DNA of 64,000 nucleotides, taken from assembly GCF_963924675.1 (NCBI RefSeq), contig NC_089239.1:2779001-2843000 (forward strand), in the 5' to 3' direction. The position numbers and the translations under genes are program-made. This document shows positions 1-10,753 of the stretch, piece by piece; the first letter of the stretch is position 1, and each line of letters begins with the position of its first letter. The DNA comes from Phocoena phocoena. Taxonomy: Eukaryota > Chordata > Mammalia > Artiodactyla > Phocoenidae. The notes below the pieces were generated by a model, which did not search any database, was not told where the DNA came from, and saw only the letters and a program-made list of their open reading frames with translations.

Positions 1-3000
1 AGCCTCGGGGCTGGGGCATCCAGGCAGCACGGTGTCCTGTCAGGAATGGGAAGGTGGGGTGCTTGTCCTTCACCTTGCAAACGTTACTAAAGATTCTGAG
101 CATTTGACATGAAAGCGCAAGACCTTTATACGTTAGCTGGCTCAGGCAAGGGGACCAGACACGCTCATCTTCTCACTCTGGTAGCTCCCCTAGAACGTGG
201 GGAAAATAATTGCATGATTCAAAATATTCTTCACCATGCTTGAGAGTAAAGATGGCTTTTTGACACGGAAGCCTAGGTAACCCCTTTTACGTTGTAATTT
301 GCAGGTTTTGAGACTGGACACAAACATACCTTTAATAGCTTTTTCTTTAATTCCCATTAAGGCTCACCATACAAATTGTCATAATACGGAGACAACCTCA
401 ATAGAATCAACTCTGTTTACTTAGATTAAACCTGAGTTTAATAATCCTCACACTAGATAATGCTTAGCTGTGAATGTGAGAGAAGAGGCTGTCAGAAGAT
501 CAGTGGTTGAGTCTCAGACTTCATCCTACTGAACTGTCTCCAGCCAGTTTTAATGAGCTGCCCAGTGACACGGGAACATGCAGACAAGCCCTCGGACGAG
601 TAGTGAAGGCGAGGGCTGTTGGACACGCAGACGGTGTCCTTAGTTAAAGAAACCCTTAATTTCTTCTAACTCCCTGTAGAAGACCATTAAGTCTCTTCGG
701 AAACCTGCTCCTCCGTCGGTTTGGAAGCAGGACTAGGGGCTGTTGCTTAGTGAGCTGACTGTGAGTCCCAGGGTTCATTTGAAACCTGCCTTCCAAATTT
801 CTGATGAGAAGCTACCGTGGAGAAGCGGGCCGCCTGAGACAGTTGAGGTATGGTCGGGATCTTGAGTAAAACTGTCACATTCCTTTTCCCTTTGGGTCGC
901 AAACAAATTGTCTGAAGCCATTGTGGACCTTTTGGGGGGCCCTCCAGCCGAGCGCAGAGATGCAGGGAGCAGAGTCCAGCCTTCCCCCAGGTGAGGCTGT
1001 GAGTCTGTCCTGGTTGTGGCGTCTGGGCTGCAGCAGGTACGGTACCAGCGCCGAGGTCACGGGGGCCTGACTGGCAGGAGGGACGAGCTCTGATTCTTAC
1101 CTACACTTGCTGCTCTCATGTATTTTGAAGTAGAGAAATGCTTCTGTGCTGATGCTTGCAGTACCCTGGGTGACACAGAAACCCATGTCCTGTGTGTGCC
1201 CCGAACTGGGTGCGTGATGACGTTCTCAGAGGTGATCACCCGGCTAATGTACTCATTTCTGTTGTTACAGAATCCCACAAAGCCATGGCCCAGACTCTTG
1301 TTTTCCCCCATCTGTTCCTTTTCTCAATACTTTTTGAAATTTAAACTCAACCTTTCTTTATCAAAAACATTGCCAGCCTCTCCAGTCCTCTTGAAAGGGC
1401 CTCTTCAGTCTGGGGCTTCAGTCCCATCAAAGATGGTTCTAAAAAGTCACGGGTGTCTTTCTGGGATCGGCATGGACGTGGCAAGCGTGGAGAGCAAAGG
1501 CGCTGGATTTGAGATTCTCTCCACGGCCGTTCCATGGCACCTCCCCGTCCTCTCCCCTGGCTCTTGCTTTTCATGCCAGATCTCAGCGGGCTGAGCCGGG
1601 GACTGGCAGCCGAGAGGCCTGTGGACCCATGTGGGCCACAGCCGTGCAGTGGGGGGGCTGGTAGCCTCTGTCCTCCCAAAACAGCTGCTCGAGGCCTGAG
1701 GCTGGCGGTTCTGTGCAGCCTGCCCCCCGTCTCATGCGTTTTCTCTGGAGTGTTGTTTTTAAGTGCAGGCTGAGTCGGTGTGGGTGTTTGAATGCCGCTG
1801 TTTGCTGTTTTTTAAAGGCCTTCTAGCCCTCCCATGGGGTTACTGCAGCAGGAATTCTTACCTGTGCTTCAGCCCAGCATACAGACTGCTGACAGGTACC
1901 AAGTGGACACACCTGCTCATAGTGTACTGTTTGTCGACATGTTTTACTGCCCATGGTTTTCAGCTCTTTGTTCCTCAGTGCTCTTTTTCATGCTTTATTT
2001 TTTAATTTGTTCTGCATTCCTTGGCAAACCATCTGGTTGTAATATTGTAACATTTCTTATTTTTTTCCATAAGTTGCCAGTGTTTTTGTGTTCAATTTAA
2101 AAATCATTATGGATCTGGAAATAAGTGAACGTTATATAAAACTGTGTAAGACTAAGTACACATTAGATTAGGCACTAAATTATGATTCTCTCTTGGTAAA
2201 ACATAAGGCATTCGGTCCTAAATATTTAAGGATGCTGAAACTTATTCTAAGTAAATTTTTATTCTCAGATTTTTGTATTAGTGTTGAGGTCTTGGTCTAA
2301 ATGGGCATAAGCACAGTATCTTCCTGCCACTGGTACTGTTTTTTCTGACCTTACCTGTCCGGATTGAAAATATTTGGTAGGCTAGAATGCTACATTTACT
2401 AGTTGACTTATCCTGGTCTTAAACCACAAAAGCTAATTCGTCCTCTTCTTCATCCAAACTTGCCAGAGCAATAAAGACTCTGATAGAAATACAGTTGAGT
2501 TGTACCACTCTTCATATGTGGAAACAACACCTTTGGCCCGTGACCAGCAGGACACAGCATTTTATTACATTTTTACTAGTATTAAGGGGAGCGTGTGCTT
2601 GGAGCCATCCATGCCCTTTAGCTCAGTGTCTGCAAATACCAGTGTCTTTCAGTGGGTCAGAGGGAGGGCTCCCATTTGGGGTTGCAGTCTGGGTCCCCCG
2701 AGAGCAGTATCTCAGGGCAGCATAAAGGGGCTGCATGAGCTCCCAGCGGGGCTCACTGACACTGCACTTACTACTGAGTCACCAGCCAGACCTGATTAGA
2801 GATGTCCACAGAGAACTGGCTGTGCTGTCTCACTGTGTGGTTCTGTAAACTGTCCATGGGCGTTGTAGGGTGTCCTGTAATACCTTGCCCTTCTAACAAA
2901 GCCTGTTTGGGTTTTCTTTTTCCTTCTGTTACATTGCAACTTTCTGACTTCTGTTGTACTTACTTTATATAATTCAAGTTTTAAAAACAGAAACAGTTTA

Positions 3001-3960
3001 GAGTGGTTTCAACAGTTTAATCTTGGCCAGTACCTAAAAATCTAATTTTAAATCCCCATGACTGTGTCTTAGGGAAGTTAGGCAGTAGGAGTGGAGGATG
3101 GAGGTGGCTTCTGTTTGTCTAAATCTACCAAATTACTAACTGGTAGTTAAAACGCCTTTCCTTTTGATTGAACCCATTGAATTTTGCTAGGTTTTTCTTT
3201 TGCTTCCTTCATTTTGGTGTTTGGAGTTTCCTGGGGTTTCCTCTGTAATTTCCTTCTCTGAAGCCCACCCTCCAGGGCGTTGTGAAGGACCCACCTGTGC
3301 TCCCACCGGCCCAGCCCAGCCCAGCATGCAGGGCTCCCGGGCCCCAGCAGGCCCTCAGGAAGCTTTGCATCAGCGACTCTGCTGCTCTCTCCCTGCCGGT
3401 GCCGGACTCTTGTCTTGGGGCCCCAGGTCCTCCTGCTTCTTCGCGAAAAGACCTGGAGGAGCTGTCCCGTCCTGGCATCACAGGGAGAGAGACACGCCTG
3501 TGGCCCGCAGCCTGTCACGGGGCACTGGCCGGGGGCTGCGGCCATGGCCACGCTCGCTCAGGCATCCCCCTCCCCGCTGCTGCCTCTGCGCTCAGCTGGC
3601 CTGGCTGGACCCGAACTGTGTGGCCAGGGTGGTCTGGACTCCGTCAGCCCCAAGTAACTGAACTGTGCACGAGTCACAGAGGGAGGTACAGCATCAGGGC
3701 TGCAGAAGTTAGAAGCCAAGCAGGCAGCATCTCGCCAAACATGCGATGTTTAGAATAGCCTTTTCCTGAGTGGGGAAGACGACTCTCCGGCTTTAAGTCT
3801 TTCTGAAGAGGAGCGGGCAGTGGAGGCTGTTTGGTTGGGGCTTTTTGCTTTTTTAAACTCTTCGCTAGATTTGAGGCAGCCTGTTCTCCTGCCCCAGAGT
3901 CACTGACCCGTGCTGCCGTGCTAACTGTGGTGTCTGTTTGTTTCCCTGTTGCTGCCCCAG
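1..3960 (+). other. INTS10: Last intron of INTS10 (3' part)
   Basis: This is non-coding sequence before the INTS10 terminal exon. I looked for the preceding exon, which should encode the residues just before the His-His-Thr-Val stretch and end in phase 2. I did not find it, so it probably lies left of the window. Open frames here (for example 1118-1594 +) have no recognisable protein similarity. The stretch about 3290-3660 is GC-rich but shows no gene. No young SINE or L1 was seen. It ends in a good acceptor, a pyrimidine-rich tract followed by CCCCAG at 3955-3960. Confidence 0.7.
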
Positions 3961-4117
3961 GCACCACACGGTCACCCGGGGCATCACCAAGGGCGTGAAG
4001 GAGGACTTCCGCCTGGCCATGGAGCGCCAGGTGTCCCGCTGTGGGGAGAACTTGACGCTGGTGCTGCACAGGTTCTGCGTCAACGAGAAGATCTTGCTGC
4101 TCCAGACTCTGGCCTGA
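3961..4117 (+). CDS. INTS10: INTS10 terminal coding exon (Integrator complex subunit 10, C-terminus)
   Basis: This is the last coding exon of Integrator subunit 10, a nuclear protein of about 710 residues in humans. It belongs to the Integrator complex, which associates with RNA polymerase II and processes snRNAs and attenuates transcription. The exon starts after a CCCCAG acceptor. Its first base completes a codon from the previous exon; 51 codons and TGA follow. The peptide begins [16 protein letters not shown] and ends [11 protein letters not shown], matching the human C-terminus as I remember it, with a few conservative changes (Thr-Leu for Met-Val, Val for Ile, final Ala for Thr). The acceptor, open frame and nearby poly(A) signal argue for a live exon rather than a processed pseudogene. 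Earlier exons are outside the window. The identity rests on recalled sequence, not a search. Confidence 0.9.
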
Positions 4118-4350
4118 CCGGCCCTCCCGCCAGAGGCAGCCCACAGCCGCGGGGCTCTGGGGAGACATAAAGCGCAGATGAGCGTTGCCGTCATCGCTCT
4201 TCAAAAGAGGAAGACCATCGGGGTTTTAACTCATTGGTCGCTTAGAAGTAGTTCCCAACAGTCCAAGAAGCTATTTCTATTTTTGTCGTATTTTGTAATT
4301 TTTGTAAAACAAAAGAACCTGTTTTGTAAATAAAATCATCCTAAATTTGT
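4118..4350 (+). other. INTS10: INTS10 3' UTR
   Basis: This is a short 3' UTR of about 230 bases running from the TGA to just past the poly(A) signal. It is AT-rich at its end, and a G-rich tract follows at about 4350-4359, as expected of a downstream processing element. The exact cleavage site is inferred. Confidence 0.75.
4329..4334 (+). promoter_or_regulatory. INTS10: INTS10 poly(A) signal AATAAA
   Basis: A canonical AATAAA lies about 212 bases after the INTS10 stop. About 20 bases later comes a TTTGTGGGGGGG tract that fits a GU/G-rich downstream element. Confidence 0.8.
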
Positions 4351-4962
4351 GGGGGGGGTTTCAATTTTATTTTTAATTCTTAGAGTTTCTGAACAAGAGT
4401 GTACTTTACTTAAAAAGGCATTTCCTTCCATGTTCTCGAGATTTTCTTTTCCACAGTCAGGTTTTGGTGAATATCACATATCAACATAATGCTAGACCTT
4501 TTCCTTCAGGAAGTTTTAACCCCAGAATCCTTTGTGCCAGGATGAACTTGAGTGAACTTCCACTGAAGCCGCCGTGGGGGGCCGGGGTGGGGGTCCTGCC
4601 CAGTGGCCCGTGGAGGGCGCCTCCCCTCCCCGTCGGCTGCTGTCACCTGGGTGCCCTGAGCCAGACAGCCTAGCCTCCAGCCTGGTTCTGCCCAGCCCTT
4701 TACTTGCCACGTACCAGGGACAGATTCATGTCCCTCAAGCTTGTCATGGGAAATACAGGCACTGGCCCTTCCCTCCCAGCTGGCTGTAAAGCCAGTGACG
4801 TGACACACTTGGGATGGGGCCTCACACTTCTAAGTACAACACTGGGGTCAGGGGTCAGGTTCATTTCTTTTGCTGTTCCTGAAATATATCAGGTAAGCAT
4901 CACATGAACAGTTGTTTCTGGGGGGATGTAAGAATGAAAGAGCTAAGAAGTTGTTCAGTTAC
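4351..4962. other. Intergenic sequence, no gene seen
   Basis: Single-copy-looking DNA between the INTS10 end and the candidate LTR. The overlapping short open frames on both strands are GC-rich and have no recognisable family. No repeat was identified. Confidence 0.5.
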
Positions 4963-5545
4963 TGTTACCGGACCAGGCCCGTTGGCCCAACATGCAACAA
5001 GCCAAATGCTGAGAGGCCAAGGTTTGCAGCTGAGAAAGACTTTATTCCTAAGGCAGCCAAGCGAAGAGACAGGAGAACGAGTCTCAGGTCTGCCTGCCCG
5101 AAGGCAAGGGGCTCGGGGTATGTGTGTTGTGAGCAGGGTGGTCTTGGGAGTGGGGACAGGTGAGGTGTTGGGTGTTCTGTGCGGGGGCATCTGGGCTCGT
5201 GCGTCTGCACGTTCACAGTGGAGGCACCAAGCGCCATGTGAGGGTGGAGACTTCTGGCGGCAGAGGCTGTTCATGGGAACCCCCAAGGCCCAGTTTCAGG
5301 AGCAGTGGTCCCAACCGGTCCTAGCCAGCTCGCATCGGGCAGGAGCTGATTACAAGTTCCTGGGCTACGGGAGGCTGGGAGGCGTGCATTTAAAGAGGAA
5401 GAAAAGGAAAATAACCAAAGTGAGCTTGCTCAGTGAAAGCAGGCCACAGGGGTTTTTAAGCTGTTCCCTTTGCTGCTGTTCTGTGAGAAGCTCGGGAACT
5501 TCCGTTAGTCACCAGTCTCTGTCAACCCTGTGGGGCGTGGTTTCA
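4963..5545 (-). mobile_element. Probable solo LTR of an endogenous retrovirus (ERV1-like)
   Basis: A 583-bp segment begins with TG and ends with CA, and is flanked on both sides by the 4-bp direct repeat TTAC (4959-4962 and 5546-5549). A 4-bp duplication is the size usual for ERV1 (gamma-type) elements. Read on the minus strand it has a TTAAAAA TATA-like motif near 5451-5457 and an AATAAA near 5038-5043, in the order expected for U3 then R. No retroviral internal genes lie next to it, so it would be a solo LTR left by recombination. The 230-codon plus-strand frame across it (4904-5596) is probably fortuitous. The boundaries were found by eye and the family is not named. Confidence 0.55.
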
Positions 5546-5609
5546 TTACCGTGCACAAAAATTTTAGAAATCTTTCTATATAAGACCCTTTTATAGATTT
5601 ATTAAAATC

Positions 5610-5750
5610 GATGGGAAACTGCAACAAGAGAAGCCACCACTATGAGAAGCACATGCACCACAACGAAGAGTAGCCCCTGCTCGCCACAACCGGAGAAAGC
5701 TGCGTGCAGCAACGGAGACCCAATGCTGCAAAAAAAAATATTTTTTAAAA
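5610..5750 (+). mobile_element. CHR-type SINE, 3' part only
   Basis: This matches the distal half of the long CHR SINE: GAGAAGCCACCAC, then GAAGAGTAGCCCC and CAACGGAGACCCAATG, ending in an A-rich tail. The tRNA-like head with its A and B boxes is missing, so the copy is 5'-truncated or was cut when L1-A arrived next to it. Confidence 0.75.
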
Positions 5751-6013
5751 ATCAATAGGAAAGAAAAGAAGATGGTGAGGTAGAAGGACTTTGAGCTCAC
5801 CTCCTCTCATGAGCACACCAAAATCACAACTGCTGAAGAACCATCAAAATAAAAGACTGGAACCTTCCAAAAACATGTTCTACATCCAAAGACATGACGA
5901 AACCACAACGAGACAGTAGGAGGGGTTCACTTGCAATATAATCAAATCCCATACCACCCAGGTGGGCGAACCACAAACCGGACAATAATTATATTGCAGA
6001 AGTTCTCCCACAG

Positions 6014-6198
6014 GGGACTTCCCTGGTGGTACAGTGGTTAGGACACCTTGCTCCCAATGCAGGGGGCCCAGGTTTGATCCCTGGTCAGGAAACCAGATCA
6101 CACATGCATGCCACAACTAAGGGTTCATGTGCCACAACTAAGGAGCCCGCAAGCCACAGCTAAGACCCAATGCAACCAAATAAATATTTTTAAAAAAT
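6014..6198 (+). mobile_element. CHR-type SINE inside L1-A
   Basis: tRNA-derived SINE with the A-box region (TGGTGGTACAGTGG) and B-box region (GTTTGATCCCTGG), then the ACAACTAAGG tail repeats and an A-rich end. It is flanked by a perfect 12-bp duplication GTTCTCCCACAG at 6002-6013 and 6199-6210, so it inserted after L1-A. Confidence 0.95.
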
Positions 6199-7056
6199 GT
6201 TCTCCCACAGGAGAGCTCTGAATTCCACATCTAGCTCCCCAGCCTGGGGGGTCCAGCATTGGGAGGGGGAGCCCCCAGAGCATTTGGCTTCGAAGGCCAG
6301 TTGGGCTTGACTGTAGGAGCTCCACGGGACTAGGGGCAGCAAAGACTCCACTCTTGGCACACACAAGGTCCTGCGTGCACCAGAACTCGGGGCAAAAACA
6401 GTGACTTCACAGGAGCCTGGGCCAGACCTACCTGCTGGTCCTGGAGGTTCTCCTGGGGAGGTGGGAGGGGGCGCCTGTGGCTCTCTCTGGGGTCATGAAA
6501 ACTAGTGGCGAACATATCAGGGAGTGTTCACCTGTGTGAACTCACTAGAGGCAGACATTTTGCTTGGCTCATTAGCACCAAGACCTGACCCTATGCAACA
6601 GCCTATGGCTCAGTGCTGGGATGCCTCAGGCCAAGCCAACAGGGGGGGTAAACAGCCCCACCCATCAACAGACAGGCTGCCTAAAGATTTCCTGATCCCA
6701 CAGCTACCTCTAGACATGGCCCTGCCCACTAGAGGGCCAAGACCAAGCTCCACCCACCAGTGGGCAGGCACCAGCCCTTCCCGCCAGGAAGGCTGCACGA
6801 GCTGCTAGACCAGCCTCATCCGCCAGGGGGCAGATACCAGAAGCAAGAAAACTATGATCCCAGAGTCTGCAGAACTGAGTCCACAAACGCAGATCAGAAC
6901 CTACTCTGGGACCACCTGGTCCCTGGCCCTTGGGTGATGAGAGGGGAGTGTACTGCTGGGACACATAGGACATCTCCTACAGAGGGCCACCTCTCCAAGA
7001 TCAAGAAAAATAACTAACCTACCACATAAATAAAAATGCAAACAAATGTAAACAAA

Positions 7057-7949
7057 ATGAGACAGCAAAGGAATACATTCCAGATGAAGGAACAACATAA
7101 AACACCAGAAGAACAACTAAGTAACGTGGAGACAGGCAATCTAGCTGAGAAAGGGTTCAGGGTAATGGTCCTAAAGATGATCCAAGAACACAGGAAAAGA
7201 ATGGATGCAGAGAGTGAGAAGTTACAAGAAGTCTTTAACAAAGAAAAGATATAAAGAACAGGCAAACAGAGTTGAAGAATACAATAACTGAAATGAAAAA
7301 TACACTCGAAGGAATCAATAGAATAAATGAGGCAGAAGAACGGATCAGTAAGCTGGAAAACAGAGTAGTGGAAATCACTGATGCAAAACAAAATAAAGAG
7401 AAAAGAATGAAAAGAAAAAAGGACAGTTTAAGAGACCTCTGGGACAACATCAAATGCACCAACATTCGCATTATACAGGAAGGAGAAAAGAGAGGGAAAG
7501 GGCATGAAAAATATTTTAAGAGATAATAGCTGAAAATTCCCTAACATGGGAAAGGAAACAGTCACCCAAGGCCAGGAAGCACAGAGTGTCTCATACAAGA
7601 TTAACCCCAGGAGGAACATGCCAAGACACATAGTAATCAAATTGACAAAAATTAAAGACAAAGAGAAAATATTAATATTAAAAGCAACAAGGGAAAAACA
7701 ACAGATAACATAAAGGGGAATCCCATAAGACTATAAGCTGATTTTTCAGCAGAAACTGCAGGCCAGAAGGGAGTAGCACACTATATTTAAAGTGATGAAA
7801 TGGAAAAACCTACAACCAAGAACACTCTACCCAGCAAGGCTGTCCTTCAGATTCGACAGAGAAATCAAAAGCTTTACATACAAGCAAAAGCTAAAAGAAT
7901 TCAGCACCATGAAGCAGCTTTACAACAGATGCTAAAGGAATTTCTTTAA
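7057..7949 (+). pseudogene. L1-A ORF1 (decayed RNA-binding coiled-coil protein)
   Basis: Remnant of L1 ORF1p, the trimeric RNA-binding chaperone of the L1 particle. The first frame holds the start (MRQQRNTFQMKEQ), and a second (7272-7526) holds the coiled-coil piece NTITEMKNTLEGINR. The later part, ending KQLKEFSTM-like and then TTTCTTTAA, is in other frames. At least two frameshifts and several stops make it non-functional. It is homologous to the ORF1 remnants at 36301 and 43909. Confidence 0.85.
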
Positions 7950-8328
7950 GCAGGAAAGAAAAGGTCATAACAAGAAAATTATGAAATGGGAATGCTCACC
8001 AAAACATACAGTAAAGGTAGGAAGTCATCCACACACTAATATGATATCAAAACCAGCCACCGTGAGAAGAGGAGAGTACAAATGCAGGAAATGGGAATTG
8101 CATTTGAAATTAAGAGACAAGCAACTTAAAACAATCTTGTATATATATGGACTGCTGTATCAAAACCTCATGGGAAATGCAAACCAAAAAACTACAATAG
8201 ATACACAAACAAAAAAGAAAAAGCAACTCAAACACAACACTAAAGATGGTCATCAAACCACAAAAGAAGAGAACAAAAGAGGGAGGGAAGAAAAAAGACC
8301 TACAAAACAACCAAAAACAATTAAGAAA

Positions 8329-9633
8329 ATGGCAATAGGAACATACATATCAATAATTACCTTAAATGTAAATGGATTAAATGCTCCAACCAAAAGACAT
8401 AGACTGGCTGAATCAATATAAAAACAAGAGATGAATATGCTGTCTACAAGAGACCCACTTCAGATCTAGAGACATATACAGACTGAAAGTGAGGGGATAG
8501 AAAAAGGTATTCCATGCAAATGGAAATCAAAAGAAAGCAGGAGTACCAATACTTATATCAGATAAAATAGACTTTAAAGATTGTTACAAGAGACAAGGAC
8601 ACTACATAATGATCAAGGGGTCATCCAAGAAGAAGATATAACAATTATAAATATATATGCACCCCAAACAGGAGCATCTCAATATATAAGGCAAATGCTA
8701 CACTAACACAATAATAGTGGGGGACTTTAACACCCCAGTGGTGTTAATCAATGGACAGATTATCCAGACAGAAAATCAATAAGGAAACACAGGCATTAAA
8801 TGACACATTAGATCAGATGGACTTAATTGACATTTTTAGAGCATTTTATGTGAAAGCAGCAGAATACACATTCTTTGCAAGTGCACATGGAACATTCGCC
8901 AGGATAGATCATATGCTGGTCCAGAAAGCAATTTTTGATAAATTGAAGAAAAAAATCATATCAAGCTTCCTTTCCGACCACAACACTCTAAGATTAGAAA
9001 TCAACTACCAGAAGAAAAAAAAACTGCAAAAAACACAAACACATGGAGGCTAAACAATACACTACTAAACAACCAATGGACCACTGAAGAAATCAAAGAG
9101 GAAATTAAAAACTACCTAGAGATAAAATGAAAACATGATGATCCAAAACCTGTGGGACACAGCAAAAGCAGTTCTAAGATGGAAGTTTATAGCAATACAA
9201 TCTTACCTCAGGACACAAAAATCTCAAATAAACAACCTAAGTTTACACCTAAAGCAACTAAAGGGGAACAAACAAAACCCAAAGTTAGTAGAAGGAAGGA
9301 AATCATAAAGATCAGAGCAGAAGTTAATAAAATAGAGATGAAGAAAACAATAGAAAAGATCAATGAAACTAAAAGCTAGTTCTTTGAGAAGAAAACAAAA
9401 TTGATAAACCTCTAGCCAGGCTCATCAAGAAAGAAAGGGAGGGCTTCCCTGGTGGCGCAGTGGTTGAGGGTCCGCCTGCCGATGCAGGGGACACGGGTTC
9501 GTGCCCCGGTCTGGGAAGATCCCACATGCCGCGGAGCGGCTGGGCCCGTGGGCCATGGCCGCTGAGCCTGCGCGCCCGGAGCCTGTGCTCCGCAACGGGA
9601 GAGGCCACAACAGTGAGAGGCCCGCCTAACGCA

Positions 9634-9677
<44 letters not shown>

Positions 9678-10530
9678 AAGAAAGGGAGAGGGCCCAAATC
9701 AATAAAATTAGAAATGAAAAAGGAGAAGTTACAACTAATACCACAGGAATACAAAGGATAGTAAGAGACTTCTACGACCAACTATATGCCAATCAAAAGG
9801 ACAACCTAGAAGAAATGGACAAATTCGTAGAAAGGTACAATCTCCCGAGACTGAACCAGGAAGAAACAGAATATATGAACAGACCAATTACAAGTACTGA
9901 AATTGAATCTGTGATTTAAAAACTCCCAACAAACAAAAGTCCAGGACCAGATGACTTCACAGGCAAATTCTATTAAAAATTTAGACAAGAGTTAACACCC
10001 ATCCTTCTGAAAGTATTCCCAAAAATTGCAGAGGAAAGAACACTTCTGAACTCATTCTATGAGGCCACCATCACCCTGATACCAAAACCAGACAAAGATA
10101 CCATCAAAAAAGAAAATTACACGCCAATATAACTGATGAACATAGATGCAAAAATCCCCAACACAATACTAGCAAACCAAATCCAAGAATATACTAAAAG
10201 GATCATAAACCATGATCAAGTGGGATATAAGCCAAGGATCAAGGATTTTTTCAATATCTGCAAATCAATCAGTATGATACACCACATTAACAAATTGAAG
10301 AATAAAAACCATATGATCATCTCAATAGATGCAGAAAAAGCTTTTGACAAAATTCAACATTCATTTATGATTAAAACTCTCCAGAAGGAAGGCACAGAGG
10401 GAACATACCTCAACATAATAAAGGCCATATATGACAAACCCACAGCTAACGTCATTCTCAATGAGGAAAAACTGAAAGCATTTCCTCTAAGATCAGGAAC
10501 AAGACAAGGATGGTCACTCTCACCACTTTA
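8329..10530 (+). pseudogene. L1-A ORF2, N-terminal half (endonuclease and start of reverse transcriptase)
   Basis: The ancestral start is at the ATG giving MAIGTYISIITLNVNGLN, the typical L1 ORF2 start. Endonuclease pieces follow (IDHMLVQK, FLSDHNTLRL near 8900-9000), then the start of the reverse transcriptase ([14 protein letters not shown] near 10318-10360, [12 protein letters not shown] at the break). Stops and frameshifts are scattered, a young SINE interrupts it at 9442, and the frame is cut at 10530. It continues at 14934. Confidence 0.88.
9442..9673 (+). mobile_element. Young short CHR SINE in L1-A ORF2
   Basis: Short SINE form with intact A box (GGTGGCGCAGTGGTTGAGG) and B box (GGTTCGTGCCC), the GGAGCGGCTGGGCCCGTG middle, and a pure A tail of more than 40 bases. 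It is flanked by a perfect 15-bp duplication AAGAAAGAAAGGGAG (9427-9441, 9674-9688). The long pure A tail and perfect duplication point to a recent insertion. Confidence 0.96.
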
Positions 10531-10753
10531 TTTTTTTTGAATTTTATTTTGTATATTTTTTTATACAGCAGGTTCTTATTAGTCATCCATTTTATACACG
10601 TCAGTGTATACAGGTCAATCCCAATCTCCCAATTCATCACATCACCACACCCACCCCCCCACCACTTTCCCCCCTCCTTGGTGTCCATATGTTTGTTCTC
10701 TACATCTGTGTCTCAATTTCTGCCCTGGAAACCAGTTCATCTGTACCATTTTT

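Larger units (their letters stand above)
5768..10530 (+). mobile_element. L1-A, 5' part (old L1 retrotransposon)
   Basis: The 5' part of a near-full-length L1. It begins GAAGATGG, like L1-C at 35392, followed by about 1.2 kb of 5' UTR (itself holding a SINE), decayed ORF1 and the first half of ORF2. It is cut at 10530 by an inverted composite insertion and resumes at 14934. Many stops and frameshifts mark it as inactive. The flank carries a weak possible duplication (ATCAATA on both sides), so the age or exact ends are uncertain. Confidence 0.9.

Noticed and set aside
1118..1594. 158-codon plus-strand frame as a possible upstream INTS10 exon
   Set aside because: The residues do not match the part of INTS10 expected before the last exon, and no fitting splice sites border it.
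3282..3758. Overlapping 134-158 codon frames on both strands near 3150-3760
   Set aside because: The region is GC-rich, where stop codons are rare on all frames. No family was recognised.
4904..5596. 230-codon plus-strand open frame, the longest outside L1 and SINE sequence apart from the L1 frames
   Set aside because: It overlaps the probable solo LTR on the opposite strand, has no recognisable domain, and shows GC-rich, low-complexity codon use. Probably chance.
6014..6100. tRNA gene from A- and B-box-like sequences
   Set aside because: These boxes lie in tRNA-derived SINE heads, with no acceptor stem pairing, and repeat about 14 times in the window.
9460..9705. Open frames of 60-110 codons over SINEs (also at 34537-34809, 50695-50960, 22456-22803)
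   Set aside because: Most are translations of the CHR SINE, which is GC-rich and lacks stops. The last covers HGSNAT exon 17 on the wrong strand.
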